Origin: Picosynechococcus sp. PCC 7117
GTDB lineage: Bacteria; Cyanobacteriota; Cyanobacteriia; Cyanobacteriales; MRBY01
Length of the DNA: 64,000 nucleotides
Assembly (NCBI RefSeq): GCF_001693275.1
Contig: NZ_CP016477.1
Location: forward strand, 2,604,001 to 2,668,000
Reading direction: 5' to 3'
The position numbers and the translations under genes are program-made. The notes below the pieces were generated by a model, which made no database searches, was not told where the DNA came from, and saw only the letters and a list, made by a program, of their open reading frames with translations. Positions 18,099 to 27,445 of the stretch are shown one piece after another (position 1 is the first letter of the stretch; every line of letters starts with the position of its first letter).

Positions 18099-18894
18099 GG
18101 TCGCAGGATGAAGAATGGTGGTGGGTTGAGGTCTGGGAGCCATCACCGTGATCTGGAAAAACCCGGTGGGGAATGCCGTGGGCAATGAGATCCACGGGGC
18201 ATTGGTAGGTTTCTTCGATCATGGTGGGGGTGATCAGGCGATCATGATGATAATGCAAGCGGCGATTCAGGCAACCCACGGTTTTGACATAGGTAGAAAT
18301 CGCGCCAAGGTCGTGGGAGATCATCATAATCGTCATGGATTGATTGAGTTCTTTGAGCAGTTCGTAAATACTATTCTGCACCTGGGAATCAACGTTAGCG
18401 GTGGGTTCATCGAGGAGCAGAATTTTCGGTTCTGAAGCCAAGGCCCGCGCAATATAAACCCGTTGTCTTTCCCCCCCAGACAACTCCCCAATGGGGCGAT
18501 CGCCTTTATCGGCCATGCCCACTTGGACGAGGGAACGCTGGACAATTTCCCGGTCCTTGCGGTTGTAGCGGTGGAATAATTTCCGTTTCCCCAAACGCCC
18601 CATGTTTACCACATCCCGGACTTGGATCGGGAAATCCCGGTCAAGTTCTAGGATCTGGGGCACATAGCCAATGTAACGGCGGCCCTGGGTGACGGGACGC
18701 CCTAAAATTTTGACCGTCCCCCGTTGGGATTGCACCAAACCAAGCAGCACTTTCAGTAGGGTGGTTTTCCCGCCACCATTGGGGCCAATCAGACCAATAA
18801 AATCCAAGGCCTGTACCTGGAGGTTAATGTCTTCGAGGACAGGGGTCTTCGGATAGCCCGCCCAGACCCGTTCGAGGGAAATGACCGTTTCCAT
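18091..18894 (-). CDS. znuC: Zinc ABC transporter ATP-binding protein
   Basis: A 267-residue ABC ATPase. Walker A is G-P-N-G-G-G-K-T-T, the signature is L-S-G-G-E-R-Q-R and Walker B is I-L-L-L-D-E-P-T-A, followed by an H-loop in M-I-S-H-D-L-G. The C-terminus is His-rich (H-G-D-G-S-Q-T-S-T-H-H-H). The start chosen is ATG 18892-18894, with GGAG about 10 bases upstream and 7 bases after the znuA stop. A longer frame would run into znuA. It powers zinc uptake through ZnuB. Confidence 0.95.
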   Translation of the reverse strand: METVISLERVWAGYPKTPVLEDINLQVQALDFIGLIGPNGGGKTTLLKVLLGLVQSQRGTVKILGRPVTQGRRYIGYVPQILELDRDFPIQVRDVVNMGRLGKRKLFHRYNRKDREIVQRSLVQVGMADKGDRPIGELSGGERQRVYIARALASEPKILLLDEPTANVDSQVQNSIYELLKELNQSMTIMMISHDLGAISTYVKTVGCLNRRLHYHHDRLITPTMIEETYQCPVDLIAHGIPHRVFPDHGDGSQTSTHHHSSSCDHA

Positions 18895-18901
18895 GGGGGA
18901 A

Positions 18902-19873
18902 CTACTCCGTGGGATTAGGGCGACTGGCTTGGACAAATTCATCGGTCATGGCCAACATATTTTCTGACCAGTTGGGGGCGAGGGGATCGAGGGGCACCAC
19001 CTCGGCGTTAATTTCCTGGGCGATCGCCTCGGCAGCTTGGACATTGAATTGATATTGCACGAAAATGGTGCGGATTTGCTTTTCCTTCGCGGTTTGGACG
19101 AGTTGGGCGAGTTCTGCGGCACTGGGTTCCTGGCCTTCGACTTCGATGGAGATTTGCTCTAGGTCGTAGTCCGCTGCAAAATAGCCCCAGGCAGGATGAA
19201 AGACCAAGAAGGTGCGATTTTCTAGGGGCGCTAACCGCTCGCGGATGGTTTGGTCGAGTTGATCCAGTTCCCCTAAAAACTGATTGAGATTATCAGCATA
19301 GATGGTTTCGCCGTCGGGGTCGAGTTGGACGAGCAGTTGATAAATACTTTCGGCCTGCTGTTTAACCCGCTGGGGAGACAGCCAAATGTGGGGATCGAGT
19401 AGTTCGCCTTCGTGGTCATGGCTGTGGCTGTGACCGTCGTCGCCATGGTGGTGGTGATCGGCGAGGGGTAATTTTTCGATGCCCTCAGCGGTGTCTAACC
19501 AAGTCATTTCTCGATTGGCGGAGCGGAGGCGATCGCCCCACACTTCTTCAAAAAAGATGCCAATGCCAATGTAGGCGTCGGCCTCACTGAGATCCTTTAA
19601 CTGCTGGGGTTTGGGTTCATAATTTTCTGCTTCGATCCCAGGGCCAACCAAGGTTGAAACCTGGACGCGATCGCCACCAATTTTTTCGACGAAATATTGC
19701 TGGGGTAGAACACTAACGGTAATCTTCAGGGGTTCCTGCTGGGGGGTCGTTGCCTCTGGGGTTACGGGGCTAGAAGTGGATGTTTCCGTCTGGGTAGCGG
19801 GGTCTGCACCACAACCGAAGAGGAGCCCCAGACAGCTTAGGGCCGCGAGGGAAAAAGTTATTGGCGATCGCAC
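18902..19873 (-). CDS. znuA: Zinc-binding lipoprotein of the ZnuABC transporter
   Basis: A 323-residue cluster A-I solute-binding protein that captures periplasmic zinc. The signal peptide ends in a lipobox (L-L-F-G-C), so it is lipid-anchored. A histidine- and acid-rich loop, D-H-H-H-H-G-D-D-G-H-S-H-S-H-D-H, at about residues 137-153 is diagnostic of ZnuA over manganese homologues. Further ligands are H in L-D-P-H-I-W-L-S and in F-H-P-A-W-G-Y. GTG start at 19871-19873. First gene of the operon, with a Zur-like site just upstream. Confidence 0.96.
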   Translation of the reverse strand: MRSPITFSLAALSCLGLLFGCGADPATQTETSTSSPVTPEATTPQQEPLKITVSVLPQQYFVEKIGGDRVQVSTLVGPGIEAENYEPKPQQLKDLSEADAYIGIGIFFEEVWGDRLRSANREMTWLDTAEGIEKLPLADHHHHGDDGHSHSHDHEGELLDPHIWLSPQRVKQQAESIYQLLVQLDPDGETIYADNLNQFLGELDQLDQTIRERLAPLENRTFLVFHPAWGYFAADYDLEQISIEVEGQEPSAAELAQLVQTAKEKQIRTIFVQYQFNVQAAEAIAQEINAEVVPLDPLAPNWSENMLAMTDEFVQASRPNPTE

Positions 19874-19897
19874 GTTCGTTTCTCGCTTTTCTTGAAA

Positions 19898-19912
19898 TGA
19901 TAATCGTTCTTA
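19898..19912. promoter_or_regulatory. Putative Zur operator upstream of znuA
   Basis: The imperfect palindrome TGATAATCGTTCTTA lies about 25 bases before the znuA start in an AT-rich context. It resembles the Fur/Zur-type TGATAAtnaTTATCA box of cyanobacteria. Its location before a zur-containing zinc operon supports Zur as the ligand. Confidence 0.6.
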
Positions 19913-19951
19913 TTTTAAGAGAAAGGCGATCGCCCCGTAAACCCCCAAGCC

Positions 19952-20566
19952 CTAAGGAGCAAGTTTCGCCATGGTGAGATAGCCACCAATGGAGGGTAGT
20001 GCCGGTAAATAAAATTCTTTGAGGGTCTCCACCTGAAAGCCCGCCGCCTTGAGGAGCGCCCCCATCGGTCGGTTTAAATTACAGCCGCCGCCGCAACAGT
20101 TCATTACGCCATTTAGCCGATGTTGCCATTGGGCGATCGCCCCGTCCGGACTCAAGCCATGTTCTAGGGTCAAAAAGTAGCCATCTTTTTTCAGGACACG
20201 ACGAATTTCCCGGAGCACTTGGGCAGGTTCCTGCACCGTACAAAGGGTAAAAGTGCTCACTACTGTATCAAAACAGCGGTCTTCAAAGGGGAGCGCTTCT
20301 CCCCGCAGGCCATGCCACTCGACCCGTAACCCCGATTGACGAATCCGCTGCTCGACCCGTTGTTGTAGCATTCTTTCCGGCTCTACGACATGCAACGTTT
20401 CTACTCCCCCTGGGTAATGGGGAAGATTGGCCCCGGTACCAAAGCCAATTTCTAGGACGTTGCCCCGGGCCGCCTGGAGTAATGTTTGCCGTTGTTGGGC
20501 GATCGCCTGGCGATGCATCACATAATCCAGTAAAGAAGGAAGAATAAAGCGGTTGTAAATATGCAT
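19952..20566 (-). CDS. SAM-dependent class I methyltransferase
   Basis: A protein of about 204 residues with a Rossmann SAM site: V-L-E-I-G-F-G-T-G-A-N-L-P-H-Y (motif I), V-V-E-P-E (motif II acid), F-D-T-V-V-S-T-F-T-L-C-T-V (motif IV) and L-K-K-D-G-Y-F-L-T-L-E-H. It belongs to the Methyltransf_11/UbiE-like group. A cluster of Cys near M-N-C-C-G-G-G-C-N-L is unusual and could bind metal. I start at ATG 20564-20566 (M-H-I-Y-N-R-F); a GTG at 20590 would add eight residues. It lies divergently upstream of nothing obvious and 80 bases from the Zur box. Substrate unknown. Confidence 0.8.
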   Translation of the reverse strand: MHIYNRFILPSLLDYVMHRQAIAQQRQTLLQAARGNVLEIGFGTGANLPHYPGGVETLHVVEPERMLQQRVEQRIRQSGLRVEWHGLRGEALPFEDRCFDTVVSTFTLCTVQEPAQVLREIRRVLKKDGYFLTLEHGLSPDGAIAQWQHRLNGVMNCCGGGCNLNRPMGALLKAAGFQVETLKEFYLPALPSIGGYLTMAKLAP

Positions 20567-20590
20567 ATTTTTTTCCGTAGCCTTGGCCAC

Positions 20591-20954
20591 ACCCCCATGA
20601 TTTTATTGCGAGGTGGGGTGATGATCAGTATTTTTACTTAAGAAATATTTTCTTTTTTGATGATGCCATGATTAAAAATATGAACAATATGACTTTTAAA
20701 AAATTGAGAAAAGTCATACCCTAAACGCCAACATTTTCATGGTCACCATTTGAGAAAACGGCTGATTTTCGAGTCATCGACCGCTAAACTCTTTATTTTT
20801 TAAAATGTAAATTAAGTTCTATAATTCTAAAATTCCACTGTCTTAAAATGTAGGCATCTCCAACCAATCAAAAGCAGCATTACCTATTCCCCATCGATTT
20901 CTTAAAGTGAGCCTTAACCTAGGCCCCTGACCACTGCATCTAAACCCGGTATTT
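20591..20954. other. Gene-free AT-rich stretch with a perfect inverted repeat
   Basis: No convincing gene is seen here. At 20688-20718 TATGACTTTT and AAAAGTCATA form a perfect 10-bp inverted repeat with an 11-base A-rich loop. Two copies of TTAAAATGTA occur further on (about 20800 and 20845). The region probably holds the divergent promoters of the methyltransferase and the MshEN-like gene. The palindrome could be a regulator site. Confidence 0.5.
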
Positions 20955-21623
20955 ATGGAAACTCTCATTCAAACCCTAATCCAGGCGGGGCTTTTAAGTG
21001 ATACCCAAGCCCAAGTGGTGCGATATGACCGAGAGTTGCATCCAGAAATGTCCCTCGGCGAAATTCTCGCGCTCCGGGGTTGGGCAGTCGAAGAAACCAT
21101 TGATTTTTTTGAACTGCTTTGGGAAATGCGTCACACACAGCCCGAACGGAAAAATATTGGTCAATATCTGCTGGAAGCCCACCTCATTGACGAAGAACAG
21201 CTAGAGGATATTCTAGCTGCCCAAAAACATGATGCCTGGGGACGCTCTCTGCGCTTCGGGGAAATTGCGGTATTAAAGGGCTATGTCAATCAACATACGA
21301 TTCATTTTTTCATTGAACATTTGTTCCCGGATCAGTTGCACGCCACCAACAAAACCCCCTTCGCTCGGACTTCCTTGACCTCTCGTCCCGCGAAAAAGCC
21401 TACGCCGCCACGGAACAGAGCGACATCAAAAGAAACCCTGCCCCAAAAACCACCGAAACAGGCTCCCCCCAAGCCTTCCAAAAAACTTTTGAACCGCCAG
21501 GCAGCGAAAAAAACAAACCCCCAACTCAACCCACCGAAAAAGCCCGCCTTTAATCCGGAGGAAGCCTTTGCGACCAGTTTTGATTTGATGAATGCCGAAG
21601 ACTTTGACCCCAAACAGCTTTGA
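20955..21623 (+). CDS. MshEN-like protein with basic proline-rich tail
   Basis: A 222-residue protein of two regions. Residues ~1-125 hold two helical repeats with the pattern Q-A-G-L-L-S-D-T-Q, then S-L-G-E-I-L-A-L-R-G-W, and G-Q-Y-L-L-E-A-H-L-I-D-E-E-Q-L-E-D-I-L, then F-G-E-I-A-V-L-K-G-Y. This looks like the N-terminal domain of GspE/PilB/MshE secretion ATPases, which in MshE binds c-di-GMP. Residues ~135-200 are Lys-, Pro- and Gln-rich and probably disordered, and an acidic end follows. No ATPase domain is attached. A role in pilus or c-di-GMP-linked control is an inference from the fold only. Confidence 0.65.
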   Translation: METLIQTLIQAGLLSDTQAQVVRYDRELHPEMSLGEILALRGWAVEETIDFFELLWEMRHTQPERKNIGQYLLEAHLIDEEQLEDILAAQKHDAWGRSLRFGEIAVLKGYVNQHTIHFFIEHLFPDQLHATNKTPFARTSLTSRPAKKPTPPRNRATSKETLPQKPPKQAPPKPSKKLLNRQAAKKTNPQLNPPKKPAFNPEEAFATSFDLMNAEDFDPKQL

Positions 21624-21863
21624 CACAGTCGTCTCAGCCAATGCCCTCTACACCGGCATCAAAATCAGACCACGGCAGGAGATTGCTAAATTCCGTAATA
21701 GTTGTGGGAGTAAAACCTTAGCAAAGGTTACGATTAAGTTAATTTTTCTGGCAACAGAGGGTTGAGTTTAGTGGGATAGATACAGTGCGGTCTTATTTGA
21801 TGTAAATCGTCAAAGTTCTTGTTTGTCATCCAACCCTAGCCCAGAAATTACGAGCTGCAACGC

Positions 21864-23846
21864 ATGGTCAATATTCCAGTGAACTTTGCTGCCCTCAAGG
21901 CCCAGATTATTGATCCGAGTCGAATGCCAACTTTTCCGCCGACGGCGGCGATCGCCGATGTGTTGGCGGGGTTTCGACCGTGGACAGTGCCCCAGTGTGT
22001 CGGGTTGCAGATGGTGGCCCCCTGTGTGCCGATTGTGCAGGCCGATCAATTGCAGGGTTTGGTTTCGCCCCAAACGGTTTTGAAGCTGATTACGGAAGAT
22101 GTTGATTTGAGGCAGACCCTGGCACGAGATGTGATGACGGCTCCCCCCAAGGCGATCGCCCTGGCAGATCTAGAGTATCCCTGGGTCGGCCTCGACCGTA
22201 TGCACCAGGAGCAGCGGGATCTCCTGCCGGTGCAGGGAGAGAACGGATTTTGGCTTGGTTTTGTGGAACGTCTTTCCCTCCAGCGCCTCCTGTGGTCGGA
22301 GCCTCTCCTGCAAATGCGACAAGTCCAGAATGTGATGGTGACGGATTTGTCCTTGATGCCTTCCCATAGCACCCTGTTGATGGCGGCCCATCGTTTACAC
22401 CAGAAGCAACAGTCCCTCCTGATGGTTATGGAAAAAGCCAGTGCCATGACTGCTCCCTCATCCAATGGCTTGTGGGCAGTGACCCTATGGGATGTTTTGC
22501 GGGGCTATGGTAAGGGGAAAGAAGGTCTCACAACGGCGATCGCCACGGAGGGGAGCCATGATTTTCAGCGGGTCAAACCCACGGACTCTCTTTGGTCAGT
22601 GGCGGCCCATTTAGTCGAAACCAATGGCAGTTGGGCCGCTGTGGTTGACGAAGAAGAACAACTGTTGGGGAAGGTTTCTTGGCGAGAAATTTTGCAGGTC
22701 TTAGATCCCGTTGCCCTCCATTGGCAAACCCATAGCCTCCAACAACGCTTAGACCAAGTGGCCCGGCGTCCCCAAAAGGCGATCGCCCAGGTTGCGGCCC
22801 TAGAACCCCACCCACAAGGATTGCCCCAACGGGTGCTCTTGGTCGAAGGCCTTGCCACCGAGTCGGTGATCCTCCAGCATCTGTTGCACCCCCCCCTGGG
22901 CAGTACCCTAACCTTTCAAGTGACCCAGGTGGACAGTCTGCCCCAGGCGATCGCCCAATTAAAAACGGACACCTACGACCTGATTATTTTCGATGTCAAC
23001 ATCGTTTCTTCTGGCAAATTAGAAGCCTTTATGCGCTTACAAAACAGCGCCGCCCAACGACCTATTTTGTTACTCACCGATGATCGCCAAGAAGATATCC
23101 AACTGGCCCACCAATGCATCGAGCTGGGTGCCCAAGATTACCTCCTGCGGAGTCTGTGCGCGGGAGAATCCCAAACGGAGCGGGAAATTTTGATGCGTTC
23201 GGTGCGCTATGTCCTCGAAACAGCAGGAGCCAAACGTTCTCTCCAGCAGCAGGATCAACGACTGCAAAATTTAAATCAACAACTAAAGGCAGAAAAGACT
23301 GCTAAACAGGCGATCGCCCAACAACTGAAGCTGACCGATGGCCAGATGAAAGCCCTGTTTGAAGCGATCACCGACATTGTCTTTGTGATCAATCCCCAAA
23401 CTTGGAAAATCAAGCAGGTGACCGCTCCCCAGAATAACCATTGCTGTGGCCCCCTAGATCTCTGCCAAGGGACTTACCAGTTTTTACAAACGCACCAAAG
23501 CCGCCTCACGCCATACCTTCATCAGGCGATCGCCAAAGGCACCACCCCAGACCATGAACCCTTGTCAGGGGAAAGCGTGAAGTATGAATATTCCCTGCAG
23601 CCAGATCCCCACCTCGCCCCCGTGTGGTTTGTCGCCAAAATCGTCGCCATTAACCAGCAGCAAGTGGTTTGGGCCGCTCACGATGTCACCCCCTTCAAAC
23701 TCTCCCAACAAAAGCTGATCACCGATCAAGAAAACCTCACTACCATCATCCAAGAGCGCACCAGGGAACTCAAAGCCCTCAATGCAACCCTCAACACCGA
23801 AATTCAGCAACGGAAGCTCACGGAGGTAGAACTCCGCCAGGAATAG
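21864..23846 (+). CDS. N-terminal part of multi-sensor histidine kinase (CBS-receiver-PAS), ended by TAG
   Basis: This frame gives 660 residues. Domains in order: a pair or more of CBS-like modules (~1-285, with A-R-D-V-M-T-A and V-Q-N-V-M-V-T-D), a receiver-like domain (~325-455, L-I-I-F-D-V-N with the Asp kept, but V-E-G replacing the usual V-D-D acid pair and no clear K-P), a coiled coil, a PAS segment (L-F-E-A-I-T-D-I-V-F-V-I) and another coiled coil ending L-R-Q-E. It stops at TAG 23844-23846. The same frame continues immediately as the rest of a kinase, so this is most likely half of one 1427-codon gene. As it stands it has no transmitter. Confidence 0.8.
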   Translation: MVNIPVNFAALKAQIIDPSRMPTFPPTAAIADVLAGFRPWTVPQCVGLQMVAPCVPIVQADQLQGLVSPQTVLKLITEDVDLRQTLARDVMTAPPKAIALADLEYPWVGLDRMHQEQRDLLPVQGENGFWLGFVERLSLQRLLWSEPLLQMRQVQNVMVTDLSLMPSHSTLLMAAHRLHQKQQSLLMVMEKASAMTAPSSNGLWAVTLWDVLRGYGKGKEGLTTAIATEGSHDFQRVKPTDSLWSVAAHLVETNGSWAAVVDEEEQLLGKVSWREILQVLDPVALHWQTHSLQQRLDQVARRPQKAIAQVAALEPHPQGLPQRVLLVEGLATESVILQHLLHPPLGSTLTFQVTQVDSLPQAIAQLKTDTYDLIIFDVNIVSSGKLEAFMRLQNSAAQRPILLLTDDRQEDIQLAHQCIELGAQDYLLRSLCAGESQTEREILMRSVRYVLETAGAKRSLQQQDQRLQNLNQQLKAEKTAKQAIAQQLKLTDGQMKALFEAITDIVFVINPQTWKIKQVTAPQNNHCCGPLDLCQGTYQFLQTHQSRLTPYLHQAIAKGTTPDHEPLSGESVKYEYSLQPDPHLAPVWFVAKIVAINQQQVVWAAHDVTPFKLSQQKLITDQENLTTIIQERTRELKALNATLNTEIQQRKLTEVELRQE

Positions 23847-23888
23847 GATTTCCTCGAAACCCTATTTGACCTCACCCCGGCCCTATTC

Positions 23889-26147
23889 ATGGTGCTGAAC
23901 CGGGAGGGGCGCATTATCCGGTTTAACCCGGCCTGTGAGCAACTTACGGGCTATCAATTTACCGAGGTGGCCCACCAGTACCTCTGGGATCTGTTGTTAT
24001 GGGATCGTTATGATGTCGCGGAGATTGTCCAGGAATTTCAACGCCTCCTCCAACAAAAAAAGCCCCGTACCTACGAGGTAGATTGGCGCGCTAAATCGGG
24101 GAAAGTTCACCACCTGCGTTGGTCCCATGGCGTTCTTTTGGATAAACAAGGGAACGTCCATTATGTGATCGCCACGGGGATGGATATGAGCGATCGCCAA
24201 GCCTTTGAAACCACCCTCAAAACCCTCAACCAAGAGCTAGAGTTCCGGGTGGAACAGCGCACCCGTGTGCTCGAAAATATCGAACAAAATCTGCGGCGTC
24301 AGTTGGCGGCGGTGGATGCGGCGGTGGATGCGATCGCCATTTTGCAGCGGGAAGAATTCATCTCAGTCAATCCCGCTTTTTTAGAACTGTTTGACTATCC
24401 CCACCGCTTAAGTTTGACAGGGCATTCCTGGAAAGAAGTGCTGTTTGCCCCCAGTGAGCAAAAACGCTTAGAAAAAGACATTCTCCCCCACCTCAATCGC
24501 CACAAATCTTGGCAAGGAGAGGCGATCGCCCAACGCCAAAATGGTCAGACTTTCACCCAAGAAATTTCCCTGACCATCACCAGTGACGGCGACTACATTT
24601 GCGTCTGTCGAGACATCACCGCCCGGAATCGCGCCGCCCTCAAAATCCGTGAGACCGAAGCCCTCCTCCGTTCCCAATATCGCAACTTTCCCATTCCCAC
24701 CTATACCTGGCAGCACCGTCAGGGAAACTTTTACCTCATTGACTACAACAGTGCCGCCGAGATCGCCAACGATGGCTCCCTCCAGGATTTTCTCCATTGC
24801 CCCAGCCATGCCATTTACGGCGCAGACCACGCGATTCATCAGAATATTCGCCGCTGTTTCGACTTTAAAACGACCTTTGAAGAGGCGCTGCAAATTCCCT
24901 CCCCCGATGACCCTGAGGCATTTCAACGCTATTTTCTGGCCACTTATATTTATATCCAGCCGGATCTGGTGATGGTACACACCCAAGACCTCACGGAGCG
25001 CAAACGGGCCGAACGGGATCTACAACAGAGTCAAATCTTTTTGCGTCTGGTCATCGATAACAATCCCAACTTAATTTTTGTCAAAGATAAAGATGGTCGT
25101 TTTTTGTTGGTGAATCAGGCGATGGCGAATTTCTATGGCACCACGGTCAATGAATTAGTCGGGAAACGAGAATGTGATCTACATCCCGACTCTGAGGAAG
25201 CGGACTGTTTTATCCAGGCCGATCAGCAGGTGCTCCGGGAACAAAAAATCGTGGTCATTGACGAAGCGAAGGCGACGGATTTCCTGGGGGCGACCCGTTA
25301 TTTTCGGACGGTGAAACTGCCCCTCCAACTCCCTGGCGATCGCCCCCAATATCAAGTGTTGGGCGTGGCTTCAGAAATTACCCAACAGCGCCGGGCCAAA
25401 CGGGAGCTCGAAAAAGCCCTCACCCAGGAACGGGAACTCAACCACCTGAAAACCCGCTTCATTGATACCGCCTCCCACGAGTTCCGCACGCCCCTAACGG
25501 TGATCCTCGGTGCGGCCCAAATCCTCAGTGCTTACCATGACCATCTCCCCGAAGCGCGGCGATCGCAATATCTCAACAACATTGAAGATAGCGTGATCCG
25601 ACTGCGACAACTGATCGATGATCTACTGACCATGAGTCGCCTCGAAGCTGGAAAACTGGGTTGCCAACGCCAAGCGGTGGATATTGTGACCCTCTGCCAA
25701 GATCTCATCGCCGAACTCAAAATTGGCCTTGGGAAGCAGCATCATTTCAACCTTGAGACCACCGGGGCGATCGCCGCTCCCCTGGCCCTCGACCCCAATT
25801 TGTTGCAACACATCCTGAATAATCTCCTCGGTAATGCCTGTAAATATTCAGCCCCCGGCACCACGGTGACCGTCCAGTTAGGCAGCAGTGCCGAAGCGTT
25901 GACCCTAAGCATCATTGACCAAGGGGTCGGCATTCCCCCAGAAGACCAACCCCACATTTTTGAATCTTTCTACCGGGCCAGTAATACCCAAAATATCCCC
26001 GGCACAGGTCTCGGCCTCAATATCGTGAAAGAATATGTGCAACTCCACGGCGGCCAGATCGAACTCACAAGCCAACTCAGCAAAGGCAGTCAGTTTACGG
26101 TAACCATTCCCCTCGCCGAGGGCAGCCCTGAAACAGCCAGAAACTGA
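23889..26147 (+). CDS. C-terminal part of the same histidine kinase (PAS repeats, HisKA, HATPase)
   Basis: The frame is open from 23847, right after the TAG. The first possible start is ATG 23889, which falls inside a PAS domain and has no ribosome site. At least four PAS/PAC modules follow (R-I-I-R-F-N-P-A-C-E-Q-L-T-G-Y is the first; F-V-K-D-K-D-G-R-F-L-L-V-N-Q the last). Then come the HisKA H-box (S-H-E-F-R-T-P-L), the N-box (N-L-L-G-N-A-C-K-Y-S), G1 (D-Q-G-V-G-I-P), F (F-E-S-F-Y-R-A) and G2 (G-T-G-L-G-L). The kinase core is complete. Without readthrough or correction of the TAG it would be made poorly or not at all. Confidence 0.8.
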   Translation: MVLNREGRIIRFNPACEQLTGYQFTEVAHQYLWDLLLWDRYDVAEIVQEFQRLLQQKKPRTYEVDWRAKSGKVHHLRWSHGVLLDKQGNVHYVIATGMDMSDRQAFETTLKTLNQELEFRVEQRTRVLENIEQNLRRQLAAVDAAVDAIAILQREEFISVNPAFLELFDYPHRLSLTGHSWKEVLFAPSEQKRLEKDILPHLNRHKSWQGEAIAQRQNGQTFTQEISLTITSDGDYICVCRDITARNRAALKIRETEALLRSQYRNFPIPTYTWQHRQGNFYLIDYNSAAEIANDGSLQDFLHCPSHAIYGADHAIHQNIRRCFDFKTTFEEALQIPSPDDPEAFQRYFLATYIYIQPDLVMVHTQDLTERKRAERDLQQSQIFLRLVIDNNPNLIFVKDKDGRFLLVNQAMANFYGTTVNELVGKRECDLHPDSEEADCFIQADQQVLREQKIVVIDEAKATDFLGATRYFRTVKLPLQLPGDRPQYQVLGVASEITQQRRAKRELEKALTQERELNHLKTRFIDTASHEFRTPLTVILGAAQILSAYHDHLPEARRSQYLNNIEDSVIRLRQLIDDLLTMSRLEAGKLGCQRQAVDIVTLCQDLIAELKIGLGKQHHFNLETTGAIAAPLALDPNLLQHILNNLLGNACKYSAPGTTVTVQLGSSAEALTLSIIDQGVGIPPEDQPHIFESFYRASNTQNIPGTGLGLNIVKEYVQLHGGQIELTSQLSKGSQFTVTIPLAEGSPETARN

Positions 26148-26302
26148 GCAAGTTTCCCAGTCGATCCGGTTGCAAGTAGGGCAGTAGAACGCCTAGGTCA
26201 AGAAAAATTAACGGCGATCGCCCCTGGGAGCGGTAGAGAAGGGAACGGATCAAGTAAGATTGAGCAGCAGAAGTTACGCATATATCAAAGGTCAATCCGC
26301 CC

Positions 26303-27445
26303 ATGTCTCTTGTGAAAGCAAAACCCGCCCTCCTTGTTTTAGCCGATGGCACCACTTACCACGGACGGTCATTTGGCGCGACAGGTACCACCTTTGGGGA
26401 AGTCGTTTTTAATACAGGCATGACGGGCTACCAAGAAGTCCTCACCGATCCCAGTTATCGTGGTCAGATTGTGACTTTTACCTATCCGGAGCTGGGCAAT
26501 ACTGGCGTAACTCCTGAGGATGAAGAATCCAGCCGTCCCCAAGTGAAAGGGGCGATCGCCCGGAACATTGCTCCCCGACCGAGTAATTGGCGTTCTACCC
26601 AAGCCCTACCCGATTATCTCAAAGAGCACCAAGTTGTGGGCATCTATGGCATTGATACGCGGGATCTAACCCGTCGCCTGCGGGTATCTGGGGCGATGAA
26701 TGGCGCGATCTCCACAGAAATCCTTGACCCCGAAGAACTTCTCCGCCAACTCCAAGACGTCCCCTCCATGGAAGGCCAAAACCTCGTCAAGGATGTCACC
26801 ACCGCTAGCGTTTACGAATGGACTGAAATTACCGATCGCCATTGGGAATTTAGCAGTAGCGCAACCGAAGCCCAGGAACTCACCGTCGTTGCCATTGACT
26901 TTGGTGTGAAACGCAATATTCTGCGCCGTTTGGCGAGTTATGGCTGCCGGGTGATCGTTGTTCCCGCCGACACCCCCGCCGAAAAAATCCTTGCCTATAA
27001 TCCCGATGGCATTTTCCTTTCCAATGGCCCTGGGGATCCAGCCGCCGTCACCGAAGGCATCGCCACGGTTAAAGATATTCTTAAGGCTGAAAAACCCACC
27101 TTCGGCATTTGCATGGGACACCAAATTCTGGGGCTTTCGTTAGGGGCCGAAACCTTTAAACTCAAATTTGGCCACCGGGGTCTCAACCAACCCGCTGGTC
27201 TCAAGCAAAAGCAGATTGAAATTACCAGCCAAAACCATGGGTTTGCGATCGCCGAAGCCTCCCTCGCCGAAGATGTCGCCATTACCCACCTCAACCTCAA
27301 TGACCGCACCGTTGCTGGCTTAGAACATAAAACCTTGCCTTTCTTCTCGGTACAGTATCACCCTGAAGCGAGCCCCGGCCCCCACGATGCCGACTACCTC
27401 TTTGAAAAATTTGTGCGTTCCATGAAAGCCCACAAAAATACCTAA
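26303..27445 (+). CDS. carA: Carbamoyl-phosphate synthase small (glutaminase) subunit
   Basis: A 380-residue class I glutamine amidotransferase subunit that feeds ammonia to CarB. The N-terminal domain starts with [14 protein letters not shown]. The C-terminal GATase domain has the nucleophile in F-G-I-C-M-G-H-Q and the catalytic pair in [12 protein letters not shown]. Length and motifs are normal. It is transcribed alone; its end overlaps the end of dprA by 4 bases in convergent orientation. Confidence 0.98.
   Translation: MSLVKAKPALLVLADGTTYHGRSFGATGTTFGEVVFNTGMTGYQEVLTDPSYRGQIVTFTYPELGNTGVTPEDEESSRPQVKGAIARNIAPRPSNWRSTQALPDYLKEHQVVGIYGIDTRDLTRRLRVSGAMNGAISTEILDPEELLRQLQDVPSMEGQNLVKDVTTASVYEWTEITDRHWEFSSSATEAQELTVVAIDFGVKRNILRRLASYGCRVIVVPADTPAEKILAYNPDGIFLSNGPGDPAAVTEGIATVKDILKAEKPTFGICMGHQILGLSLGAETFKLKFGHRGLNQPAGLKQKQIEITSQNHGFAIAEASLAEDVAITHLNLNDRTVAGLEHKTLPFFSVQYHPEASPGPHDADYLFEKFVRSMKAHKNT

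Noticed and set aside
18099-18185. Longer znuB reading frame reaching into znuC
   Set aside because: The ATG at 18098 overlapping the znuC stop is the standard coupled start.
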